From assembly GCA_017553245.1 (NCBI GenBank), contig JAFZMT010000229.1, forward strand, positions 1-5,648: a stretch of DNA of 5,648 nucleotides, read 5' to 3'. Each line of letters begins with the position of its first letter. Position 1 is the stretch's first letter. Both the position numbers and the translations under genes were made by a program. The stretch comes from Methanomicrobium sp. (GTDB lineage Archaea > Halobacteriota > Methanomicrobia > Methanomicrobiales > Methanomicrobiaceae). The notes under the pieces were generated by a model. The model was given only the letters and a program-made list of their open reading frames with translations. It made no database searches and had not been told where the DNA came from. Below are positions 1 through 4,809 of the stretch, one piece after another.

Positions 1-196
1 CATCGATATTAACGGAAACGGAGGATGATTCTGATGATTCGGATGTCTCTGATGACTCGCTGGATTCACGGGATTCGCATCCCGCCGATTCAGAGTTGTA
101 TTCATGATCAATGCAGGAGTCTATCGTGAATATCTTGCCGCGGCAGTATTCACAGCAGAGATTGCATTCATCGGTTAAAAGAATAAAATAGTGCAA
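1..196 (-). CDS. Radical SAM enzyme, N-terminal part (runs off the left edge)
   Basis: This is the first 65 residues of a gene that continues beyond base 1. The N-terminus reads MHYFILLTDECNLCCEYCRG, in which Cys11, Cys15 and Cys18 form the CxxxCxxC motif that binds the 4Fe-4S cluster and S-adenosylmethionine in radical SAM enzymes. The motif lies very near the N-terminus, as in archaeal radical SAM proteins annotated as putative peptide-modifying enzymes; that subfamily is a guess because the rest is missing. The start is inferred as TTG at 196-194: it is the only usual start codon between an in-frame stop overlapping the end of the upstream gene and the motif, and a GGAG lies about ten bases before it (207-210 on the plus strand). 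Residues 41-58 are six tandem Glu-Ser-Ser-like tripeptides, unusual so soon after the cluster loop. Cys14, Cys28 and Cys40 are extra cysteines. The gene lies 22 bases downstream of the phosphomevalonate dehydratase subunit on the same strand, so co-transcription is likely. Confidence 0.82.
   Translation of the reverse strand, partial: MHYFILLTDECNLCCEYCRGKIFTIDSCIDHEYNSESAGCESRESSESSETSESSESSSVSVNID
23..76 (-). repeat. Six tandem 9-bp units encoding Glu-Ser-Ser-like tripeptides
   Basis: Read on the minus strand, this stretch is six in-frame 9-base units giving ESR ESS ESS ETS ESS ESS (residues 41-58 of the radical SAM protein). The units differ mainly at synonymous or Ser/Thr positions, so the repeat has drifted but kept frame and composition. 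The encoded segment is probably a disordered, acidic insert. Confidence 0.8.
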
Positions 197-206
197 TTTT
201 TTGGGT

Positions 207-210
207 CTCC
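207..210 (-). promoter_or_regulatory. Shine-Dalgarno site for the radical SAM gene
   Basis: On the minus strand this reads GGAG, ten bases before the inferred TTG start. It lies in the 22-base gap after the stop of the upstream gene. It supports the otherwise unusual TTG start and suggests translation as the second gene of a two-gene transcript. Confidence 0.55.
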
Positions 211-218
211 GAAGAGGG

Positions 219-620
219 TTACTCTACCGTGACCGTGCCTTTGTCGGCATCGACCGTAACCGAAGTGCCGTCGGCGACATCGTCAAGGCTCCCGCTCAGG
301 GAATCAACCAGCGGAATATCTCCGATAATTGCGCCGGTCGCAATTATGGTCTCGGCGGTATCGTTTATGATGGCAACCGGCGCCACGTTGTTGCGCCTTA
401 AGGCATACATGATATATGAACCCACGGTTGAGCCTTTGCCGTAAGGGAATGCCAGAACCTTTCCGGCGATGCACCGGTTCTCAAGCGGATGTCCCTTTTC
501 TACGACAACACCCGTGTCCGGGTTAACTCCCGATAAAAAGGATATAGGTTCGCTGCTTTTCAAAAGCGCACCCGTTCCTGCGCCCTTTGTGATTCCTCGC
601 CCCTGAATTGTAAAAGACAT
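219..620 (-). CDS. Phosphomevalonate dehydratase small subunit (DUF126 / aconitase X swivel domain)
   Basis: This 133-aa protein is close to the usual length of stand-alone DUF126 proteins. These are the small, swivelling-domain subunit of the aconitase X-type phosphomevalonate dehydratase. In archaea the two-subunit Fe-S enzyme dehydrates 5-phosphomevalonate to trans-anhydromevalonate 5-phosphate in the modified mevalonate pathway to isoprenoid lipids. Supporting signs are the N-terminal GRGITKGAGTGALL, a central SGVNPDTG, HPLENRCIAGKVLAFPYGKGSTVGS with the conserved Gly/Ser loop at about residues 61-68, and INDTAETIIATGAI. I chose Met at 620 over an upstream Met at 671: the extension (MISSMLLYYLYL...) would overlap the start of the divergent PAN gene, and the family normally starts near the GRGI segment. 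The catalytic large subunit is not in this window; the gene downstream is a radical SAM enzyme. No good SD is seen (AGGT abuts the ATG), so the message may be leaderless. Confidence 0.87.
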   Translation of the reverse strand: MSFTIQGRGITKGAGTGALLKSSEPISFLSGVNPDTGVVVEKGHPLENRCIAGKVLAFPYGKGSTVGSYIMYALRRNNVAPVAIINDTAETIIATGAIIGDIPLVDSLSGSLDDVADGTSVTVDADKGTVTVE

Positions 621-657
621 ACCTAATAAATGTGTAAGATATAGATAATAAAGTAAC
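621..657. promoter_or_regulatory. Compact divergent promoter between the dehydratase subunit and the first PAN gene
   Basis: Only 37 bases separate the two divergent start codons, and they are strongly AT-rich. For the minus-strand gene, a TATA-like CTATATC (638-644 on the plus strand) lies about 20 bases before its ATG. For the plus-strand gene, TAATAAAT (624-631) lies about 30 bases before its ATG. These distances predict transcription starts at or very near the start codons. The two elements sit next to each other, so binding of the basal factors to one could affect the other; this is inferred from spacing only. Confidence 0.55.
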
Positions 658-1941
658 ATGGATGAGATCATATACGACAGTTCGGATGACGCTCAAAACG
701 GCAGTCCGAACAATACCCCCAATCCCATGCGCAATCCGACCCCTCCGAATCCGATGCGCAATCCCGATATGAAAGCACCTCCGCGATTGGAGGACATAAT
801 ATCGCAGGTGGAGCAGCTCAGCATTAAGATAGACAATCTCAACCGTGAAAACGTCCGTCTCAACGCCGAGAAGATGCAGCTGGAAACGGAAACGGCACAG
901 CTTCGCAGGGAAAACGCCCAGCTCAAGCGCCCGCCCCTTTTTGTAGCGGCAATAATCGACATTCTCCCCAACGGCGAGGTCTATCTGCGCCAGCAGGGCA
1001 ACAATCAGGAATATATCACACTGCCGGCGGACATGCTTGCGGGCACATTGAAACCCGGCATGAAGGTCGCCGTCAACAACGCGCTCTCTATCGTAAAGAC
1101 GGTTGAGAACACCTTCGATACCCGCGTGCGCGTCATGGAACTCGAGGAATCGCCGAATGTCACATTTGCGCAGATCGGCGGTCTGAAAGACGAGATTGAA
1201 GAGGTGCGCGAGGCTGTCGAGTATCCGCTCACAAGACCGGAGGTCTTCGCAAAGATTGGTGTCGAGCCGCCCAAAGGCATTCTCCTCTACGGTCCCCCGG
1301 GCACGGGAAAGACACTCATAGCGAAGGCGGTCGCAAATCAGGCAAAAGCGACTTTCATCCGCATGTCGGGCAGCGAACTTGTCCACAAGTTCATAGGCGA
1401 AGGCGCCCAGATGGTAAGGGAGCTCTTCGACCTTGCACGCGAGAAGAGCCCCTCCATTGTCTTCATCGATGAAATCGACGCCGTCGGAAGCATGAGGACA
1501 TCGGACGGCACATCAGGCTCCGCCGAGGTTCAGCGCACGCTCATGCAGCTTCTTGCCGAGATGGACGGCTTTGACAACCGCGGCAATGTAAGGATAATGG
1601 CGGCAACCAACCGCGTCGACATGCTTGACCATGCCCTCCTGCGCCCGGGCAGGTTTGACAGGATTCTGGAGATTCCGCTTCCCGACGCCGATTCGCGCCG
1701 CGAGATCCTCAGGATTCATTCGGGCAAGCTCTCTCTTGCCGCCGACCTTGACACGGAAACCGTTCTCGGCATGACCGAGGGCTGCACGGGTGCCGAGATT
1801 CAGGCAATCTGCCGCGAAGCCGGTATGTTTGCCGTCCGCAAGAGCGCCGAGAGCGTAACCATGAATGACTTCGTTGACGCCGTTGCCAAGGTCAAGAAGG
1901 AAGGCAGGACCGTCAAGTCCGAAGACATAATGTATTACTGA
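658..1941 (+). CDS. pan: Proteasome-activating nucleotidase, first copy (canonical HbYX tail)
   Basis: This 427-aa AAA+ ATPase is predicted to form a cytoplasmic hexamer that unfolds proteins and threads them into the 20S proteasome. Domains in order: a polar, Pro/Asn-rich N-terminus (1-42) with a duplicated NPMRNP; a coiled coil (about 44-90); a Pro-Pro step and OB-like domain (about 92-150); and the AAA+ module (about 165-420). Visible motifs are Walker A GPPGTGKT (212-219), pore loop KFIGEGA (Phe245), Walker B IVFIDEID (Asp271, Glu272), sensor-1 Asn318, arginine fingers Arg329 and Arg332, and a sensor-2 region near GCTGAE (375-380). The last three residues, Met-Tyr-Tyr, fit the hydrophobic-Tyr-any (HbYX) motif that docks into the 20S ring and opens its gate. 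The N-terminus is longer and less charged than in the second copy at 2923-4167. No SD precedes the ATG. PAN is favoured over a Cdc48/VAT-type ATPase because there is a single AAA+ ring with coiled coil, OB domain and HbYX tail. Confidence 0.95.
   Translation: MDEIIYDSSDDAQNGSPNNTPNPMRNPTPPNPMRNPDMKAPPRLEDIISQVEQLSIKIDNLNRENVRLNAEKMQLETETAQLRRENAQLKRPPLFVAAIIDILPNGEVYLRQQGNNQEYITLPADMLAGTLKPGMKVAVNNALSIVKTVENTFDTRVRVMELEESPNVTFAQIGGLKDEIEEVREAVEYPLTRPEVFAKIGVEPPKGILLYGPPGTGKTLIAKAVANQAKATFIRMSGSELVHKFIGEGAQMVRELFDLAREKSPSIVFIDEIDAVGSMRTSDGTSGSAEVQRTLMQLLAEMDGFDNRGNVRIMAATNRVDMLDHALLRPGRFDRILEIPLPDADSRREILRIHSGKLSLAADLDTETVLGMTEGCTGAEIQAICREAGMFAVRKSAESVTMNDFVDAVAKVKKEGRTVKSEDIMYY
721..774 (+). 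repeat. Two 27-bp units in the N-terminus of the first PAN
   Basis: Residues 22-30 (NPMRNPTPP) and 31-39 (NPMRNPDMK) form a tandem duplication; the first six residues of each unit are identical. At DNA level the units share AATCC(C/G)ATGCGCAATCC. The segment lies before the coiled coil, in what is probably a flexible, substrate-facing arm of the hexamer. Confidence 0.75.
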
Positions 1942-1947
1942 TCCCTG

Positions 1948-1983
1948 CGATCCCGATTACGATCTCAATCGCGATCCAAATCC
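1948..1983. repeat. Three imperfect 12-bp tandem units after the first PAN stop codon
   Basis: The units are CGATCCCGATTA, CGATCTCAATCG and CGATCCAAATCC, with CGATC recurring exactly every 12 bases (1948, 1960, 1972). The last junction contains the palindrome ATCGCGAT (1968-1975). They start just after the stop codon and before a T-run, so they lie in the 3' untranslated region. Function is unknown; simple tandem duplication is the plainest explanation. Confidence 0.5.
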
Positions 1984-2022
1984 CGTCCGAACTGCGACCG
2001 GTAAAAATCTCATCCAAAAACA

Positions 2023-2032
2023 TTTTTTTCTT
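2023..2032 (+). terminator. T-run terminator for the first PAN gene
   Basis: A run of seven T, then C and two more T, lies about 80 bases after the PAN stop, with no clear hairpin directly before it. Oligo-T tracts of this kind commonly end transcripts in euryarchaea. It separates the PAN gene from the promoter of the next gene on the same strand. Confidence 0.5.
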
Positions 2033-2080
2033 GCAGATTATATTCATTAACAGAAATATCGTCGGTTGAATCATATTCCG

Positions 2081-2113
2081 GATATACCCACGATATACAC
2101 ACGATAAATTCCC
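2081..2113 (+). promoter_or_regulatory. Promoter region with three 11-bp tandem repeats
   Basis: Three adjacent 11-base units read GATATACCCAC, GATATACACAC and GATAAATTCCC, each beginning GATA and spaced about one helical turn apart. They end about 20 bases before the ATG at 2135. Any of the GATATA/GATAAA cores could serve as a TATA box, giving a short leader. Equal helical phasing would also suit a repeated regulator site. Which role applies cannot be told from sequence alone. Confidence 0.5.
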
Positions 2114-2134
2114 GTTACATTTGCGTCACAGACC

Positions 2135-2800
2135 ATGAATCTCATATTTATTCAGAAGTCCGGAGTTGATCTCTATTCAATTCTGTATACGTCCGAGACA
2201 AGCCGCGGTATACTGAAGTTTTACCGCCCCGTGAGGCTTGACTATGGCGTTTTAATCGAGAATATGACGCTGGGCAGCTCGCTCTCCCTGATTTCGGAGA
2301 TAAGCTGGTATGTAAAGCGCTATATGACCGAGGTTCTTCTGGAACTCTCGCCCGACCTCTTCTGCTCGCATGCCTTCTCGACCGATATCTACACGCGAAA
2401 CAGCAAACTGAAGGAGACATGGGACTATGCCAAGATCCTCGGCATAAAAAACGGCGAAGTTCTCGACGAACTCTGGATATCGCCGCACTCCTCAATCGAG
2501 GACTATCCGAAGTTCTGTGAAGCCATGGACACCGTCCTTGAGGTCTGGTGCAGCGAAAGCGAGTGGAAAGCCGCGGAAAATGACGGACTCATCGCCGTTC
2601 CCGACGAGATGAAAGCCGATGCGGACTCATCCGATACTGAAATATCGGATGCGGAATCGGAAGATAATGAATCGGATAACGTATCGGAAGAGACCGAATC
2701 GGATATTGAATCGGAAGATGCGGGTTCATCCGTGACGGAATCTGAAAAGAGCGAATCGGAAGAGAAAACTGAAATCGAAGATAAGCCCTCTGAAATTTGA
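2135..2800 (+). CDS. Uncharacterised protein with acidic Ser/Glu/Asp-rich tandem-repeat tail
   Basis: I do not recognise this 221-aa protein with confidence. Residues 1-155 look like a folded, soluble domain of mixed composition: a beta-rich start (MNLIFIQKSGVDLYSILYTS), a basic/aromatic segment KFYRPVRLDYGV (28-39), then a probable helix LGSSLSLISEISWYVKRYM (46-64). The small archaeal DUF5804 family is a possible match from memory, unverified. Residues 161-221 are a strongly acidic, Ser-rich and surely disordered tail; it contains three 9-residue repeats (171-197) and ends ...DKPSEI. There is no signal peptide, membrane span or cysteine metal motif. The ATG at 2135 follows the repeated promoter element at a suitable distance; no SD is seen. 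The gene lies between two PAN genes, downstream of one on the same strand and convergent to the other. A role as a partner, adaptor or substrate of the proteasome system is therefore possible, but rests on position and tail type only. Confidence 0.85.
   Translation: MNLIFIQKSGVDLYSILYTSETSRGILKFYRPVRLDYGVLIENMTLGSSLSLISEISWYVKRYMTEVLLELSPDLFCSHAFSTDIYTRNSKLKETWDYAKILGIKNGEVLDELWISPHSSIEDYPKFCEAMDTVLEVWCSESEWKAAENDGLIAVPDEMKADADSSDTEISDAESEDNESDNVSEETESDIESEDAGSSVTESEKSESEEKTEIEDKPSEI
2645..2725 (+). repeat. Three tandem 27-bp units encoding 9-residue acidic repeats
   Basis: Residues 171-197 align as SDAESEDNE, SDNVSEETE and SDIESEDAG. The DNA keeps the phase: ATCGGA recurs at 2644, 2656, 2671, 2683, 2698 and 2710, alternating 12 and 15 bases, a 27-base period. 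The codon choice TCG GA(T/A) is retained in each unit. Less regular Ser/Glu codons continue to the end of the gene, with one more ATCGGA at 2755. Confidence 0.85.
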
Positions 2801-2834
2801 TTGTTCTGATTGGCTTGCCGTGCGGATGCTGAAG

Positions 2835-2866
2835 CGCTAAAACGTTAAAGCGTTAAAACGTATAAT
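2835..2866. repeat. Four 8-bp units in the convergent intergenic gap
   Basis: The units are CGCTAAAA, CGTTAAAG, CGTTAAAA and CGTATAAT, lying between the convergent ends of the acidic-tail gene and the second PAN gene. The middle units are the most alike. The stretch could lie in the 3' ends of both transcripts. No function is evident. Confidence 0.6.
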
Positions 2867-2873
2867 CCCGCTC

Positions 2874-2879
2874 AAAAAA
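2874..2879 (-). terminator. T-run terminator for the second PAN gene
   Basis: On the minus strand this is six consecutive T (TTTCTTTTTTGAG in context), about 45 bases past the PAN stop codon. The region 2881-2914 is also T-rich on the plus strand and could end the converging transcript. No strong hairpin precedes either run, which is normal for archaeal termination. Confidence 0.45.
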
Positions 2880-2922
2880 GAAATATTGTTATTTTAATTT
2901 ATTATCTCTGTTTTCGGGAAAA

Positions 2923-4167
2923 TCAGGCGAACATGGCGCCGTCGGTGAGTTCTTTCAGATTATGCTTGTTCCTGTGCTCCACGCCGACCTTTGCGATTGC
3001 CTTGAGGAAATCCGAGTATGTGACCGTGGAACGTTCTTCTCTTATCGCAAACATTCCCGCCTCCGTGCATATGGATGAGAGATCCGCGCCCTTCATGCCC
3101 TCGGTAAGATTGGCAATCTCGCCGAGATTGACATCGGCATCGAGATTCATCTTTCTGGTATGAATGTTCAGAATCGATTCTCTTCCGTCGCGGTCGGGCT
3201 CGGGAATCTCGATAATCCTGTCAAATCTTCCCGGGCGGAGAAGTGCGGGGTCAAGGATATCAATCCTGTTTGTGGCGCCGATTATCTTGACATCGCCCCT
3301 CTCCTTAAAGCCGTCAAGGTCGGCAAGGAGCTGCATAAGGGTTCTCTGAACCTCTCTGTCGCCGGAGGTGAGGCTCTCGCTCCTGTGGGCGCCGATGGCG
3401 TCAATCTCGTCGATGAAGATTATCGACGGCGCCTCCTTCTTTGCGTGCTCAAAAAGCTCGCGGACGAGGCGTGCGCCCTCACCGATATACTTCTGAACGA
3501 GTTCGGAACCTACAACCCTCATGAACTTCGCATTTGTCTCGTGAGCCACGGCTCTTGCAAGCAGGGTCTTACCCGTACCCGGCGGACCGTAGAGAAGCAC
3601 TCCCTTCGGCGGCGAAATGCCCACTTTCTCGAATAACTCGGGTTTTACAAGCGGAAGCTCAACCGCCTCCTTAATCTCGGTAATCTGCTCGTCGAGACCT
3701 CCGATATCGGAGTAGGTCTCAAGAGGAATATCTTCAACTTCCATACCGTAAATCTGTGAATCATAGGTCTGCGGAAGAACGTCTACTATAGTAAGGGACT
3801 GCTGATTGAGTGTGCATCTGGCGCCGGGTTTAAGGTCGGCAGCCTCGATGAACCCGGATGCACGAACCATGAACTTCGGACCCGCGCTGGACTGCACGAC
3901 GACGCGGTTTTCGTCGGCAACATCGGTAATGGTGCCGATAATGAGCGGAGGACTTCTTAATTTATCGACTTCGCTCTTCAGTTTTCGGATTTCCCGTTCG
4001 TATCTTACTTTCTGGCTCTCGATAAAACGTTTTTCGGATTCGACCTGTCTGATTTCCTCGCGCAATTCCAGATTGCGTGTCTCCAAACCCGAGATTCTTT
4101 CGAGAAGATATTTGGTAATATCCTCCTCGGGATTAGAATCGGGTGACATTTTGTGAGCATCGGACAT
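2923..4167 (-). CDS. pan: Proteasome-activating nucleotidase, second copy (HbFX-type tail)
   Basis: This 414-aa AAA+ unfoldase has the same architecture as the PAN at 658-1941: a short acidic N-terminus, a long charged coiled coil (about 18-71), a Pro-Pro step (73-74), an OB-like domain (about 75-132), and the AAA+ module. Motifs are Walker A GPPGTGKT (194-201), pore loop KYIGEGA with Tyr227, Walker B IIFIDEID (Asp253, Glu254), sensor-1 Asn300, and arginine fingers Arg311 and Arg314, so it should be an active ATPase. The coiled coil is richer in Arg/Lys/Glu, and there is no Pro/Asn repeat. The C-terminus is Met-Phe-Ala, not the strict hydrophobic-Tyr-any motif; Phe for Tyr may alter gate opening of the 20S proteasome. 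Its [17 protein letters not shown] junction looks closer to classical PAN, so this may be the ancestral copy (inference). The start at 4167 suits the short divergent promoter; a second Met at residue 7 is possible. Whether the two copies form homo- or mixed hexamers cannot be told. Confidence 0.95.
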   Translation of the reverse strand: MSDAHKMSPDSNPEEDITKYLLERISGLETRNLELREEIRQVESEKRFIESQKVRYEREIRKLKSEVDKLRSPPLIIGTITDVADENRVVVQSSAGPKFMVRASGFIEAADLKPGARCTLNQQSLTIVDVLPQTYDSQIYGMEVEDIPLETYSDIGGLDEQITEIKEAVELPLVKPELFEKVGISPPKGVLLYGPPGTGKTLLARAVAHETNAKFMRVVGSELVQKYIGEGARLVRELFEHAKKEAPSIIFIDEIDAIGAHRSESLTSGDREVQRTLMQLLADLDGFKERGDVKIIGATNRIDILDPALLRPGRFDRIIEIPEPDRDGRESILNIHTRKMNLDADVNLGEIANLTEGMKGADLSSICTEAGMFAIREERSTVTYSDFLKAIAKVGVEHRNKHNLKELTDGAMFA

Positions 4168-4224
4168 TTTGGTCTCTCAAATAGTTATATAGGTTTTGGT
4201 AAATAAATAGATATTTACGATAAT
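4168..4224. promoter_or_regulatory. Divergent promoter region between the second PAN and MBF1
   Basis: These 57 AT-rich bases lie between divergent starts. TATATA at 4186-4191 sits about 20 bases before the PAN ATG on the minus strand, which predicts a leaderless or nearly leaderless message. For MBF1, AAATAAAT (4201-4208) lies about 20 bases before its ATG. Neither gene shows a strong SD. The shared region makes joint control of PAN and the transcription factor possible. Confidence 0.55.
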
Positions 4225-4734
4225 ATGGCAGAATGCGAAGTTTGCGGAGAAGTAATCCGCGGAAAACCAATACTGGTATCGATAGGCGGCGCAAAAATGT
4301 CCGTTTGCCAGAAATGCTCCAAGCTGGGCGTCCCCCTTGAGACCCCGGGAAGTGAGCTTAGGAATCAGTCGACAGGCAAAATCAGGACGGTCAGCGCGGG
4401 CAGACCCGCACCTGCGGTGCCGAAGAAGCGTACGCGCGATGTCTACGATATGATGGACGGCGAACTTGTCGAGGACTTCGGCGAGAGGATACGTGCCGCA
4501 CGTGTGGCAAAGGGACTCTCACAGAAGGATCTGGCACTTGAGCTTAAAGAGAAGGAAGGTCTCATAAAGAAGATTGAGTCCGGACTCATTCCCGAGGATG
4601 CCGTCCGCAAAAAGATAGAGACATTCCTTGAGATAAGCCTCATCGACGCCATGGAGACGACCGAAAAGACCGATAAGACGGGAAGCATCACGCCGACACT
4701 CGGCGACGTCATGAACTTTAAGAAGACAAAGTAA
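4225..4734 (+). CDS. mbf1: Archaeal multiprotein bridging factor 1 (zinc ribbon plus HTH)
   Basis: This 169-aa protein matches archaeal MBF1, the homologue of the eukaryotic coactivator that bridges TBP and gene-specific activators. In archaea its role appears linked to translation/ribosomes or general transcription. It opens with a zinc-binding module, CxxC at Cys4/Cys7 and CxxC at Cys28/Cys31, a feature of the archaeal form that the eukaryotic protein lacks. A Pro/Lys-rich linker (about 45-75) leads to a Cro/C1-type helix-turn-helix domain (about 85-137; FGERIRAARVAKGLSQKDLA...). The C-terminal TLGDVMNFKKTK is a typical MBF1 ending. It is divergent from the second PAN gene and 75 bases upstream of tpiA on the same strand. 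The ATG at 4225 has no SD. The alternative, a generic HTH_3 repressor, is disfavoured by the zinc ribbon and the C-terminal signature. Confidence 0.93.
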   Translation: MAECEVCGEVIRGKPILVSIGGAKMSVCQKCSKLGVPLETPGSELRNQSTGKIRTVSAGRPAPAVPKKRTRDVYDMMDGELVEDFGERIRAARVAKGLSQKDLALELKEKEGLIKKIESGLIPEDAVRKKIETFLEISLIDAMETTEKTDKTGSITPTLGDVMNFKKTK

Positions 4735-4750
4735 CCCGCGGAATGCGGGT
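4734..4750 (+). other. Small hairpin overlapping the MBF1 stop codon
   Basis: ACCCGC and GCGGGT form a perfect 6-bp GC-rich stem around a five-base GGAAT loop, starting on the last base of the TAA stop. No T-run follows, so it is not a standard terminator. It may protect the 3' end of the MBF1 message or mark a processing site before tpiA. It could also arise by chance. Confidence 0.45.
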
Positions 4751-4764
4751 GAGTGTAACACCGT

Positions 4765-4774
4765 CTATATATGG
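4765..4774 (+). promoter_or_regulatory. TATA box for tpiA
   Basis: CTATATATGG lies about 40 bases before the tpiA ATG, inside the MBF1-tpiA gap. A start about 25 bases downstream falls near 4795, which would give a short leader that still includes the SD just before the ATG. This supports separate transcription of tpiA, with possible readthrough from MBF1. Confidence 0.5.
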
Positions 4775-4798
4775 AGCAGATATAAGGAGCAGGATAAA

Positions 4799-4804
4799 AG
4801 GAGT
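4799..4804 (+). promoter_or_regulatory. Shine-Dalgarno site for tpiA
   Basis: AGGAGT lies six bases before the ATG at 4810 and is the clearest SD in the window. A second AGGAG occurs further upstream (4785-4789) but is too far from the start to be the main site. The good SD fixes the start at 4810. Confidence 0.75.
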
Positions 4805-4809
4805 ATAAT

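Noticed and set aside
3..107. Plus-strand open frame at the left edge giving a Ser/Asp-rich tail ending in TGA, resembling the acidic tail at 2620-2800.
   Set aside because: It is the complement of the Glu/Ser codons of the radical SAM gene on the minus strand. That gene has a clear CxxxCxxC motif, a sensible start and an operon-like position, so the plus frame is a shadow.
219..671. Longer start for the dehydratase subunit at 671.
   Set aside because: It would overlap the start of the divergent PAN gene and add a hydrophobic N-terminus absent from the family. The ATG at 620 fits the usual start.
523..1386. Long minus-strand open frame of 287 codons opposite the first PAN gene.
   Set aside because: It overlaps a complete, motif-verified PAN and part of the dehydratase subunit. 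Its translation is rich in Arg/Cys/His with no recognisable domain, as expected of antisense frames in GC-biased codons.
2645..2725. CRISPR-like regular spacing of ATCGGA.
   Set aside because: The units are 27 bases, directly adjacent and in frame with an acidic protein tail; there are no spacers.
3160..3636. Plus-strand open frame of 158 codons opposite the second PAN gene.
   Set aside because: It lies wholly within the AAA+ module of the second PAN on the other strand and has no start signals or motifs of its own.
4734..4750. Intrinsic terminator at the MBF1 stop codon.
   Set aside because: The stem is only 6 bp and no T-run follows; it is reported only as a hairpin.
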